A stretch of DNA of 64,000 bases from positions 20,619-84,618 of the forward strand of contig NZ_AUIW01000010.1 of NCBI RefSeq assembly GCF_000423905.1, given 5' to 3'. Shown here piece by piece: positions 42,745 through 51,152 of this stretch; the first letter of the stretch is position 1; each line of letters begins with the position of its first letter. Position numbers and translations under genes: made by a program. This stretch comes from Thermus antranikianii DSM 12462. GTDB taxonomy: Bacteria; Deinococcota; Deinococci; Deinococcales; Thermaceae. Under the pieces are notes generated by a model, which worked only from the letters and a program-made list of their open reading frames with translations, did not search any database and was not told where the DNA came from.

Positions 42745-43923
42745 TTAGAGGCCTGCTTCCCGCCTTAGGACCTCCACCCGGTCGGTTTCCTCCCAAGGGA
42801 AGCCTGCGCGGCCGAAGTGGCCGTAAGCGCTGGTGGGGGTGTAGATGGGACGGAGAAGGTCCAGCTCCTCGATGATGGCCAAGGGCCTGGGGTCAAAGAC
42901 CCGTTTCACGATCTCCGTGAGCTTTTCATCGGGCAAGACCCCGGTGCCGAAGGTTTCCACCCGCAAGGAAACGGGCCTGGCCTTACCGATGGCATAGGCC
43001 AGCTCCACCAAGGCCCGCCGGGCCAGGCCCGCCGCCACCAGGTTCTTGGCTATGTAGCGGGCGTAGTAGCTGGCCGAACGGTCCACCTTGGTAGGGTCCT
43101 TGCCGCTGAAGGCCCCGCCTCCGTGGGGGACCGCCCCTCCGTAGGTGTCCACGATGATCTTGCGCCCGGTAAGCCCGGTGTCCGCATGGGGCCCTCCCAG
43201 GATAAACCGGCCCGAGGGGTTGATGAGGTACTCCGTCTCCCCCTCCTTCAGGTACTCAGGGGGGATGGCCTGGCGCACCACCTCGCGGATGAGATCCTCA
43301 CGAAGCTGGTCCTGCTCCACCTCCGGGGAATGCTGGGCGGAGACCACCACCGTCTTCACGTAAAGGGGCCTATCCCCCTCGTAGACCACCGTGACCTGGG
43401 CCTTGCCGTCGGGACGCAGGTAGGGAAGAAGCCCCGTCTTGCGCACCTCCGCCAGGCGCATGGTGAGGCGGTGGGCCAGGGTGATGGGAAGCGGCATGAG
43501 CTCTGGGGTCTCGTCGGTGGCGTAACCGAACATGAGGCCCTGATCCCCCGCGCCCACCCGGTCCAAAGGATCCGTGGACTTGAGCACCCGCCACTCGTAG
43601 GAGAGGTTGACCCCGCCCGCGATGTCCGGAGACTGCTCGTCGATGGCGGTGAGGACCGCACAGGTGTCGGCATCAAAACCGTACTTGGCCCGGGTGTAGC
43701 CCACTTCCCTCACCGTCTTGCGCACCAGGCCGGGGATGTCCACATACCCTTCGGTGGTTATCTCTCCTGCCACGAACACTAGCCCTGTGGTGACCAGGGT
43801 TTCCGCCGCCACCCGGGCCTTCTTATCCTGGGCGATCAGGGCGTCCAGGATGGCGTCGGAGATCCGGTCCGCCAGCTTATCCGGGTGCCCTTCCGTGACC
43901 GACTCGGACGTGACCAGCCTCAA
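42745..43923 (-). CDS. metK: S-adenosylmethionine synthetase
   Basis: Makes SAM from methionine and ATP. About 392 residues with the N-terminal [20 protein letters not shown], the hexapeptide [12 protein letters not shown] and the P-loop-like [17 protein letters not shown]. The frame extends far upstream antisense to murI, but the family N-terminus fixes the start at TTG (complement of 43921-43923), 8 bases after AGGGAGG; a GTG three codons upstream is the alternative. No SAM riboswitch is seen in the short leader. SAM also feeds polyamine synthesis with SpeA. Confidence 0.96.
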   Translation of the reverse strand: MRLVTSESVTEGHPDKLADRISDAILDALIAQDKKARVAAETLVTTGLVFVAGEITTEGYVDIPGLVRKTVREVGYTRAKYGFDADTCAVLTAIDEQSPDIAGGVNLSYEWRVLKSTDPLDRVGAGDQGLMFGYATDETPELMPLPITLAHRLTMRLAEVRKTGLLPYLRPDGKAQVTVVYEGDRPLYVKTVVVSAQHSPEVEQDQLREDLIREVVRQAIPPEYLKEGETEYLINPSGRFILGGPHADTGLTGRKIIVDTYGGAVPHGGGAFSGKDPTKVDRSASYYARYIAKNLVAAGLARRALVELAYAIGKARPVSLRVETFGTGVLPDEKLTEIVKRVFDPRPLAIIEELDLLRPIYTPTSAYGHFGRAGFPWEETDRVEVLRREAGL

Positions 43924-43963
43924 CTTGCGCACCTCCCTTGCCCCCCACCGGGGCAACCCTGAT

Positions 43964-43991
43964 AGTATAGCACCCCCCCTTTTCCGTCCAG
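43964..43991 (-). promoter_or_regulatory. Probable metK promoter
   Basis: Minus strand: -10 TATACT (complement of 43964-43969), 16-base spacer, weak -35 CTGGAC (43986-43991). The leader is ~33 bases with an AGGGAGG site. On the plus strand TATGAT (43994-43999) lies 8 bases before the murI GTG. Confidence 0.5.
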
Positions 43992-44007
43992 GGTATGATG
44001 GCGGCTC

Positions 44008-44781
44008 GTGAAGGACCCTAGGCAGCCCATCGGCGTCTTTGACTCGGGGGTAGGGGGGCTTACGGTGCTTTCCGCTTTGCGCCAGGCCCTGCCCCAGGAG
44101 GATTTCCTCTATTTCGGCGACACCGCCCGGGTACCCTACGGCAGTAAACCCCTCTCCATGGTGCGGCGCTTCGCCTGGGAGATCGCGGGGTTTTTGCTCC
44201 GGCAAGGGGTCAAGGCCTTGGTGGTGGCCTGCAACACCGCAAGCTCCGCGGCCCTTCCCGATCTGGCCGAGGACCTTTCGGTGCCCGTCTTCGGGGTGCT
44301 GGAACCCGTGGCCAAGGCCGCCCAAGGGCACGGCAAGGTGGGCCTCATCGGCACCCAGGCCACGGTGGAAAGCCGGGCCTACGAGCGCTACGTGGAGGTG
44401 TCTTGGGCCAGGGCCTGCCCCCTCTTCGTGCCCTTGGTGGAGGAAGGGCTTTGGGATGACCCCGTGGCCCTATTGGTGGCCCAGCACTACCTCGAGGACG
44501 CCCCCCAGGACCTCGAGGCCCTGATCCTGGGCTGCACCCACTACCCCTTCCTGAAGGGCACCCTGGCCAAGGTCCTGCCCGGAGTGAGGCTCATCGATTC
44601 CGCCGAGGCCACGGCGGAAGCGGTGGCCAAAGCCCTAAAGGAGGAGGGGCTTTTAAACCCCGAGGGCCAAGGGCGGGTGGTGCACTTCGTCACGGGGGAC
44701 CCGGAAAGCTACCGGAACCTGGCGGAGCGCCTGGGGGTGAAGGTGGAGGAGCTAAAGCAGGTCAGCCTGGAGGAGCTTTGA
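44008..44781 (+). CDS. murI: Glutamate racemase
   Basis: Supplies D-glutamate for peptidoglycan. 257 residues; the two catalytic Cys are in [13 protein letters not shown] and [10 protein letters not shown], with [10 protein letters not shown] and [11 protein letters not shown] at the N-terminus. The GTG start is 8 bases after a TATGAT box, hence probably leaderless. Its stop overlaps the start of the LOG gene by one base, opening a plus-strand operon that continues through rdgB. Confidence 0.96.
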   Translation: MKDPRQPIGVFDSGVGGLTVLSALRQALPQEDFLYFGDTARVPYGSKPLSMVRRFAWEIAGFLLRQGVKALVVACNTASSAALPDLAEDLSVPVFGVLEPVAKAAQGHGKVGLIGTQATVESRAYERYVEVSWARACPLFVPLVEEGLWDDPVALLVAQHYLEDAPQDLEALILGCTHYPFLKGTLAKVLPGVRLIDSAEATAEAVAKALKEEGLLNPEGQGRVVHFVTGDPESYRNLAERLGVKVEELKQVSLEEL

Positions 44782-45425
44782 TGGCCAAGAAGCCCCTGAT
44801 CGACCAGCTTCACCACGAGGATGCCTGGCGGCTTTTCCGCATCCTGGCGGAGTTCGTGGAGGGGTTTGAAACCCTTTCGGAGATAGAGGTCCCCCTGGTT
44901 TCCGTTTTCGGCTCGGCCCGCTTCGGAGAAGGCCACCCCGCCTACGCCCTGGGCTACCGGCTGGGAAGGGCATTAGCGGAAGCAGGCTTCGGGGTGGTGA
45001 CGGGCGGCGGGGGTGGGGTCATGGAGGCCGTGAACCGAGGAGCCTTTGAGGCAGGTGGGGTGAGCGTGGGCCTGAACATCGAGCTTCCCCACGAGCAGAA
45101 GCCCAACCCCTACCAGACCCACACCCTCACCCTGCGCTATTTCTTCGTGCGCAAGGTGCTTTTCGTGCGCTACGCCCGCGCCTTCGTCTTCCTGCCCGGG
45201 GGGTTCGGCACCCTGGACGAGCTCTCCGAGGTCCTGGTCCTCATCCAGACGGAAAAGGTTCACCCTTTCCCCGTCTTCGCCTTGGACCGGGGGTACTGGC
45301 AAGGGCTTCTGAACTGGATGGAATCCCTGAAAGAACAAGGGGCCATCGATCCCAAAGACCTCGCCCTCCTTACCCTTCTGGACTCCCCAGAGGAAGTGGT
45401 CCAGGCCCTTAAGGGAGTATCCTAG
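44781..45425 (+). CDS. LOG family protein (cytokinin riboside 5'-phosphate phosphoribohydrolase type)
   Basis: 214-residue Rossmann-fold protein, often mislabelled lysine decarboxylase. The family motif PGGFGTLDELSEVL is intact, with VTGGGGGVMEAVNRGAF upstream. Family members hydrolyse nucleoside 5'-monophosphates to base and ribose 5-phosphate. The ATG at 44781 has GGAGG upstream. It sits next to rdgB, so a nucleotide clean-up role is reasonable (inference). Confidence 0.9.
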   Translation: MAKKPLIDQLHHEDAWRLFRILAEFVEGFETLSEIEVPLVSVFGSARFGEGHPAYALGYRLGRALAEAGFGVVTGGGGGVMEAVNRGAFEAGGVSVGLNIELPHEQKPNPYQTHTLTLRYFFVRKVLFVRYARAFVFLPGGFGTLDELSEVLVLIQTEKVHPFPVFALDRGYWQGLLNWMESLKEQGAIDPKDLALLTLLDSPEEVVQALKGVS

Positions 45426-45430
45426 AAGGG

Positions 45431-46042
45431 ATGCGCCTGGTCTTGGCCACCAGCAACCCCGGGAAGGTGCGGGAGCTTAAGGAGGGCCTGGCTCCTTTGG
45501 GCTGGACCCTTCTTTCCCTGGCCGACTTTCCCCTGCGCATGCCCAAGGAGGAGGGCGCCACCTTCCTGGAAAACGCCCTCCTCAAGGCCGCCTACGTGGC
45601 CAAGGCCACGGGCCTTCCCGCCCTGGCGGATGACTCGGGCCTCGAGGTGCCCGCCCTAGGGGGGGAACCCGGGGTCTACTCCGCCCGCTATGGGGGAAGG
45701 GAAACCGACCGGGAGCGGAACGTCTACCTTCTGGAGAGGATGCGCCACCTCAAGGGGGAGGAGCGCAAGGCCCGCTTCGTGGCGGTCCTGGTCCTGGCCT
45801 ACCCCGACGGGCATGTGGAAACCTACGAGGGACAGGTGGAGGGGTACATCCTCGAGGCCCCCCGAGGGGAAGGGGGCTTCGGGTACGACCCCCTCTTCTA
45901 CGTGCCCGAGGCGGGCAAGACCTTTGCGGAAATGACCCTGGAGGAAAAGGCCCGCTACTCCCATCGGGGCCAGGCCATAAAGGCCCTTCTGAAAGCCTAC
46001 GAACAGGGTCCCCCTCCCCGGGAGATCTCCCATCTGGAATGA
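45431..46042 (+). CDS. rdgB: XTP/dITP diphosphatase
   Basis: Removes non-canonical purine nucleoside triphosphates. 203 residues with ATSNPGKVRELKEGL, LADDSGLEVPALGGEPGVYSA and the specificity segment GFGYDPLFYVPE, then YSHRGQAIKAL. Five bases after the LOG gene. Deaminated purines form faster at high temperature, which makes this enzyme important in a thermophile (inference). Confidence 0.95.
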   Translation: MRLVLATSNPGKVRELKEGLAPLGWTLLSLADFPLRMPKEEGATFLENALLKAAYVAKATGLPALADDSGLEVPALGGEPGVYSARYGGRETDRERNVYLLERMRHLKGEERKARFVAVLVLAYPDGHVETYEGQVEGYILEAPRGEGGFGYDPLFYVPEAGKTFAEMTLEEKARYSHRGQAIKALLKAYEQGPPPREISHLE

Positions 46043-46055
46043 CCCCGGACTTCCC

Positions 46056-47087
46056 ATGAACCTCCTCTCGCCCCACATCGCCCTTTACCGCCTTTACGAC
46101 CTGGCGGACGAGATCGATCTCTCCCGCCTGGCTACCCCCAGGCTTCGCCTCTCCCGGCCCCGGCTGGGGGCGGTGCGCTTTGAAAACCCCCCGGCGCAGG
46201 TGGAGCTTGGGGTGAGGAGCGTGGAGGGGATCTCCGGCCTTCTCACCGCCCGGCTCTACGAGTTCGGGGTAGCCTCCCTTTCCCTCCGGGTGCACCTGGG
46301 GGAGAAGGTACCCTGGGAAGCCTTCCTGGAAAAGGCCCTGGCCTTGCCCGAGCTTCCCTTTTGGGAAGGGTTTTTCCTGGCGGAGCTGGCGGCTCTCGAG
46401 CCCTACCTGCAAGGCGCCCTCCTCCATCCCGAGGAAAAACGCCTGAGCGAGGAGTTCACCGTCTACCACGCCCTGGGGATAGAAGGGGCAAAGGCCCACG
46501 CCCCCCCTGTGGACCTCACCCCCCTTTGGATGGGAGCCGAGGAGGAGTTCGCCCCCGAGGTCAGGCGGGAGATGGAGCGCTACCGCTACAGCTACTCCAC
46601 CGAGGACCTGGCCCTTCTGGGGTTTGACCGGGTCTTCATCCTGGACTCGGAGGGCATCTGGGACGTGGCCGATTTGGTGGAGTTCGTGCACGCCCAGCTT
46701 CTGGAGCTTTCCTACTACGACGGGGTCCTCACCCAGGAGCTGGAGGCCGTACCCCAGGTGCTCAGGCACCGGGGCCTTTGGGGCTACGGGAAGCTTCAGC
46801 GCTTAAGGCGGCGCCTCATGGCCCTCCACGCGGAGATCGCCGACGTACGGGCCCGGATGGAGGGAGCCTTGCGCATCACCGAGGATCTCTTCTACGCCAA
46901 GATCTACCGGGCCGCCTTGGAGCTTTACGGGGCCCACGAGCTGGAGCGGAGCCTGGAGGAGAAGCTCAGGGTCCTCGAGGCCACCTACGAGATGGTCACC
47001 GAGGAGGTGGTCCACCTAAGAAGCCAGGCGGTGGAGGTGGGGATCCTGGCCCTCATCGCCTTTGAGGTGGTGCGGGCCCTCTATTAG
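46056..47087 (+). CDS. RMD1/DUF155-like protein (tentative)
   Basis: 343 residues, function unknown. The C-terminal ~150 residues resemble RMD1/DUF155: YRYSYSTEDLALLGFDRVFI, a helical region with RRRLMALHAEIADVRARMEG and FYAKIYRAALELYG, and a final hydrophobic helix (VEVGILALIAFEVVRALY) that would anchor it to a membrane. The N-terminal half matches nothing I recognise. It is last in the murI-LOG-rdgB run, 13 bases after rdgB. Confidence 0.7.
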   Translation: MNLLSPHIALYRLYDLADEIDLSRLATPRLRLSRPRLGAVRFENPPAQVELGVRSVEGISGLLTARLYEFGVASLSLRVHLGEKVPWEAFLEKALALPELPFWEGFFLAELAALEPYLQGALLHPEEKRLSEEFTVYHALGIEGAKAHAPPVDLTPLWMGAEEEFAPEVRREMERYRYSYSTEDLALLGFDRVFILDSEGIWDVADLVEFVHAQLLELSYYDGVLTQELEAVPQVLRHRGLWGYGKLQRLRRRLMALHAEIADVRARMEGALRITEDLFYAKIYRAALELYGAHELERSLEEKLRVLEATYEMVTEEVVHLRSQAVEVGILALIAFEVVRALY

Positions 47088-47094
47088 GGGGGAC

Positions 47095-47122
47095 TTGCGC
47101 CCCGGGAAAGTAGGAGTATAAT
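47095..47122 (+). promoter_or_regulatory. Promoter of the maltodextrin operon
   Basis: -35 TTGCGC (47095-47100), 16-base spacer, -10 TATAAT (47117-47122). Downstream, AGCG-GAAG-CGCT (47151-47162) in the leader is a partial inverted repeat of the LacI-family kind, a possible operator. A GGAGG site precedes the malE ATG. Confidence 0.7.
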
Positions 47123-47184
47123 CAACCCCCAGGGCGCGGAAAAAAGTTAAAGCGGAAGCGCTACCACGCGCCCGGAGGTGGAGT

Positions 47185-48381
47185 ATGAAACAAGCACTGG
47201 CGGTACTGGCCCTTGGGCTTTCCCTGGCCCTTGCCCAGGGGAAGATTACGGTGTGGACCCACTTTGGCGGCCCCGAGCTGGAATGGCTCAAAGCCCAAGC
47301 CCAGGCCTACGAGAAAACCTCTGGCACCAAGGTGGAGGTGGTGGAGGTCCCCTTCGGGGACATCAAGCAGAAGTTCATCCTGGGGGCACCCCAGGGGCAG
47401 GCGGCGGACCTGGTGGTCTCCATCCCCCACGACTGGCTGGGGGAGATGGCCCAGGCCGGGGTGCTGGAGCCCATGGGCAAGTACGTGACGCAAAGCTACC
47501 TCTCCGATCTGCAAAGCGTGGCGGTGGAGGCCTTCACCTTCGGGGGCAAGCTCATGGGCCTTCCCGCCTTCGCCGAGAGCGTGGCCCTCATCTACAACAA
47601 GAAGTACGTAAAAGAACCCCCCAAGACCTGGGAGGAGTTCCTGTCCCTGGCCCAGAGGCTCACCACCGGCTCCACCTTCGGCTTCCTGTATAACATCGGC
47701 GACCCCTACTTCAACTTCGGCTTCTTCCGGGCCTTTGGGGCGGACAACGTCTTCGCCAAGGACGCCAAGGGCAACCTGGACCCCTCCAGGCTCTTAATAG
47801 GGGGGGAAGCAGGGGAAAGGGCTTTAGCCTTCATCAAGGACCTCCGCTTCCGCTACAACCTGGTGCCCGAAGGGGTGGACTACGGCGTGGCGGACGGAGC
47901 CTTCAAGGACGGGGCTTTGGCCATGATCATTAACGGCCCCTGGGCCCTGGGCGACTACAAGAAGGCCAAGATCGACTTCGGCATCGCCCCCTTCCCCACC
48001 CCGCCCGGGGCCAAGAACCCCTGGGGTCCCTTCCTGGGGGTGCAGGGGGTGGTGGTGAACGCCTACTCCAAGAACAAGACCGCCGCGGTCAACTTCGCCA
48101 AGACCCTGGTCACCGGCAAGAACCTGGTTTCCTTCAACCAGGCGGGCGGCCGCATCCCCGTGTCCAAGAGCGCCGCCAAGACCCTGGAAAAGGATCCGGT
48201 GGTGGCGGGCTTTTCCAAGGTCTTCGCCCTGGGCACCCCCATGCCCAACATCCCCGAGATGGGCAAGGTATGGGGTCCGTGGGCCAACGCCATCAACCTG
48301 GCCATCCAGCGGCCCGACTCCAACTTGAAGAAGATCGTGGAGGACATGGTGGCCGAGATCAGGAAGGGCATCGGCAGGTAA
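47185..48381 (+). CDS. malE: Maltose/maltodextrin ABC transporter substrate-binding protein
   Basis: 398 residues with a signal peptide (residues ~1-18, LALAQG). It is a family 1 sugar-binding protein: KITVWTHFGGPELEWLKAQA, then VEVVEVPFGDIKQKFI, GKLMGLPAFAESVALIYNK and AMIINGPWALGDYKKA. The GH13 gene at the operon end supports malto-oligosaccharides, though trehalose or other alpha-glucosides are possible. A hairpin follows its stop. Confidence 0.92.
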   Translation: MKQALAVLALGLSLALAQGKITVWTHFGGPELEWLKAQAQAYEKTSGTKVEVVEVPFGDIKQKFILGAPQGQAADLVVSIPHDWLGEMAQAGVLEPMGKYVTQSYLSDLQSVAVEAFTFGGKLMGLPAFAESVALIYNKKYVKEPPKTWEEFLSLAQRLTTGSTFGFLYNIGDPYFNFGFFRAFGADNVFAKDAKGNLDPSRLLIGGEAGERALAFIKDLRFRYNLVPEGVDYGVADGAFKDGALAMIINGPWALGDYKKAKIDFGIAPFPTPPGAKNPWGPFLGVQGVVVNAYSKNKTAAVNFAKTLVTGKNLVSFNQAGGRIPVSKSAAKTLEKDPVVAGFSKVFALGTPMPNIPEMGKVWGPWANAINLAIQRPDSNLKKIVEDMVAEIRKGIGR

Positions 48382-48387
48382 CACCAT

Positions 48388-48412
48388 CCCACCCGGGCTT
48401 TGCCCGGGCGGG
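48388..48412 (+). terminator. Hairpin between malE and malF
   Basis: Stem CCCACCCGGGC / GCCCGGGCGGG (one A-C mismatch) with loop TTT. It has no T-run. It may slow or partly stop transcription, or protect the malE message. The 118-base gap also holds a TATCTT box (48488-48493) 6 bases before the malF ATG. Confidence 0.6.
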
Positions 48413-48499
48413 GGCCCTGGCACACACCTCGCAGCGGAAATGCGCCCGTACGCGAGCCCCCATGGGACCCCCTTTCCTCCTGGGGCGTATCTTTAAGCC

Positions 48500-49828
48500 A
48501 TGAAACACCCTCCTGGCCTTAAGGGTTTTCTCCTGGCCCTGTCCTTACTTTTAGGCCTCCTGATCCTGTCCACGGGGGTGGGCATCCTGGGGTACCTGGC
48601 CCTCGAGGCCTACCTGGCCCCTCCAGGCTGGACCATCCTGGTCCTGGCCCTTCTGGTGCTGGTGCCGGGAGCCGTCCTGGTGGGACGCCTTTTTCCCTGG
48701 CTTACCGACTGGTACTACTTCCTCCCCGCCCTCTCCTTTCTTTTGGTCTTCACCCTCTACCCCATCGCCCTCACGGTTTACCTGGCCTTCACCGACTACT
48801 CGGGGGCCCGAAGCGGCTTTCCCGACCGCTCCACGGAAACCCGGGTGGTGGCCCAAGAGGGGCCACGGCTTCTTCTGGAGGAACCGGTGGAGGAAGCCCT
48901 TCGTTGCCGTCCCTGCGCAGGGGAAACCGTGGAGGTGTATGCCGAGGGGCACCGCCTGCGGGCCAGGATCCTCGAGGCTGAGGGAAACACCCTGGTTCTA
49001 GACCGCATCCCACCCTTTCAGGCTGCCTTCGTGGCCAAGGTGAACACCTTTCGCTTCGTGGGCCTTAGAAACTTCAGCTTCATCCTCTCCCAGGCCAGCA
49101 AGGCTCTTTTTCCCGTCTTCGCCTGGAACGTGGCCTTCGCCTTAAGCACCGTGCTCCTCAATGCCCTATTGGGCTTGGTATTGGGCCTTGTCCTCAACAA
49201 CAAAGCCTTAAAGCTAAGGAACTTCTACCGCACGGTGCTCATCATCTCCTGGGCCCTTCCGGGGGTGATCACCGTTCAGGTCTTCGTGGCCCTTCTCAAC
49301 TACAACTTCGGGGCCATCAACCGCCTCCTGGGGGTCCTGGGCATCTACCCTATCCCCTGGCTCAACGACCCCGACTGGGCCAAGGTAGCCATCCTTCTGG
49401 TGAACCTGTGGCTTGGCTTCCCCTACATGATGACCGCCACCTTGGGAGCTCTTTCCACCATCCCCGACGAGCTCTACGAGGCCGCCAAGGTGGACGGGGC
49501 CACTCCCTGGCAGGCTCTATGGGGCATCACCCTGCCCCTTCTGGAAAAACCCATGGTGCCCATCCTCCTCTCCTCCTTCGCCTTCAACTTCAACAACTTC
49601 TATATCATCTACCTCCTTACCGGCGGAGGCCCCGCCCAGGAAGGCCGCCTCGCCACGGCTCAGGCCACGGATATCCTCATCTCCTGGGCCTACAAAACCG
49701 CCTTCAGCGCCGAGGGGCAGTCCGCCTACGGCCTGGGGGCGGCCATCAGCATCCTCATCTTTGCCCTTACCGTGGCCATCAGCCTGGTGAACTTCCGCAT
49801 CACCGGAGCCCTAAGGGAGGTGAAGTAA
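48500..49828 (+). CDS. malF: Maltodextrin ABC transporter permease MalF type
   Basis: 442 residues, with two N-terminal helix pairs before the six-helix core. A periplasmic insert of ~95 residues (~95-190) after TDYSGARSGFP contains a CRPC pair and corresponds to the MalF P2 loop that contacts MalE. The EAA loop is YEAAKVDGATPWQALWGITLP. It may have its own leaderless promoter as well as read-through from malE. Confidence 0.93.
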   Translation: MKHPPGLKGFLLALSLLLGLLILSTGVGILGYLALEAYLAPPGWTILVLALLVLVPGAVLVGRLFPWLTDWYYFLPALSFLLVFTLYPIALTVYLAFTDYSGARSGFPDRSTETRVVAQEGPRLLLEEPVEEALRCRPCAGETVEVYAEGHRLRARILEAEGNTLVLDRIPPFQAAFVAKVNTFRFVGLRNFSFILSQASKALFPVFAWNVAFALSTVLLNALLGLVLGLVLNNKALKLRNFYRTVLIISWALPGVITVQVFVALLNYNFGAINRLLGVLGIYPIPWLNDPDWAKVAILLVNLWLGFPYMMTATLGALSTIPDELYEAAKVDGATPWQALWGITLPLLEKPMVPILLSSFAFNFNNFYIIYLLTGGGPAQEGRLATAQATDILISWAYKTAFSAEGQSAYGLGAAISILIFALTVAISLVNFRITGALREVK

Positions 49829-51148
49829 GTGCGGCGGCTTCTGGCCTTCCTCCTCATGGGCCTCGCCCTTTACGGGGTCTATTGGTTCGCCCTAAACCGG
49901 CTCTTTGACGCGGGCTCCTACCGCAAGCAGGTGGCCTTCGGCAGCGTCTTCGTGCCCTATGGCTGGGCCCATGCCCTGGGCATCCTTTTGGGCCTGGTCC
50001 TGGCGATCCTCCTGTACAGCCTAGCCTACACCGCCCTGGCCAACCGCATCCAGGGGCGCAAGCGAAGCCCCTGGCCCCTTTTCTGGCAGGGGGTGACCCA
50101 CCTCTTCCTCTGGATCCTGATCCTCCTCGTCTACTACCCCGTGGTGCAGGTGGTGGCCGCCAGCTTTGACCCCACCAACAACCTCTTCAGCTTCCGCAGG
50201 CCAGACACAGGGTTTCTCCTTCTGGACGCCAAGGTCATCCCCTACGTGCCCGAGCCCTCCCTGGAAAACTACGCCAAGCTGGTGGAGGGGGTGGTGCTTT
50301 ACCCCTACCAGGTGGGCCTTCTCCTCCTCGGGGGGCTCGCCCTTCTGGGTGTGGCCCTCATCGGCCTCCTGAGGCGGCTTTTAACCCCGGAGGACTGGAT
50401 GGACTTCTGGCAGGGAAGGCTCCTTCTCCTCCTGACCCTGGCGGTCTTCGCCTTGGCCCTCACCCTTTCCCCCAGGCAGTTCACCGGACAAGGCACCGAG
50501 GCCAAGTTCCTGCTCTGGGTGCGCAACACCTTCCTCATCTCCGGGCTTACGGGACTCCTCGCCGTGTTGCTCACCGCCACCGCGGGCTACGCCTTCGCCC
50601 GCTTCCGCCACCTGCCCGGCCGCTACCCCGTGCTCCTCTTCTTCATCTTCGTGCAGATGTTTCCCGGATTTCTGGCCCTGGTGGCCATCTACTACCTCCT
50701 TTCCCGGCTGGACCTCTTGAACACCTTCACCGGGCTCGTGCTGGCCTACTCCGGGGGAATCATCAGCTTCGGCACCTGGGTGTACAAGGGGTACCTGGAA
50801 AGCATCAGCCCGAGCCTCGAGGAGGCGGCCATGGTGGACGGGGCCACCCGGTGGCAGGTCTTCACCAAGATCCTCCTCCCCCTTTCCGCCCCCATGTTCG
50901 TCTTCGTCTTCCTCCTCCAATTCGTGGGCACCTACTCGGAGTTCGTCCTGGCCAACCTGGTCCTCACGGGGGTGGAGAGCTGGAACGTGGGCGTGGGGCT
51001 TCGGAGCTTCACCACCGGCCAGTTCCAGACCAAGTGGGGGATCTTCGCCGCCGCCAGCGTCCTCGGTTCCCTGCCCATCCTCTTCCTCTTCTACGGCTTC
51101 CAGCAGTACTTCGTTTCCGGGTACACCGCAGGGGCGGTGAAGGAGTAG
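49829..51148 (+). CDS. malG: Maltodextrin ABC transporter permease MalG type, enlarged
   Basis: 439 residues against ~280-300 for usual MalG. The extra part is N-terminal: an extra hydrophobic helix pair and a ~110-residue region with two further helices (LLLLGGLALLGVALIGLL and LLLLLTLAVFALALTL) before the core. The core has the EAA loop EEAAMVDGATRWQVFTKILLP. The GTG start follows GGGAGG and is contiguous with the malF stop. The ATPase gene is not here. Confidence 0.92.
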   Translation: MRRLLAFLLMGLALYGVYWFALNRLFDAGSYRKQVAFGSVFVPYGWAHALGILLGLVLAILLYSLAYTALANRIQGRKRSPWPLFWQGVTHLFLWILILLVYYPVVQVVAASFDPTNNLFSFRRPDTGFLLLDAKVIPYVPEPSLENYAKLVEGVVLYPYQVGLLLLGGLALLGVALIGLLRRLLTPEDWMDFWQGRLLLLLTLAVFALALTLSPRQFTGQGTEAKFLLWVRNTFLISGLTGLLAVLLTATAGYAFARFRHLPGRYPVLLFFIFVQMFPGFLALVAIYYLLSRLDLLNTFTGLVLAYSGGIISFGTWVYKGYLESISPSLEEAAMVDGATRWQVFTKILLPLSAPMFVFVFLLQFVGTYSEFVLANLVLTGVESWNVGVGLRSFTTGQFQTKWGIFAAASVLGSLPILFLFYGFQQYFVSGYTAGAVKE

Positions 51149-51152
51149 CCCT

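Noticed and set aside
43924..44007. SAM riboswitch before metK
   Set aside because: The whole gap is 84 bases with a promoter inside and a leader of about 33 bases, too short for known SAM aptamers with an expression platform.
43924..44331. N-terminal extension of metK antisense to murI
   Set aside because: The family N-terminus and the ribosome site fix the start at 43923; the extension is murI shadow.
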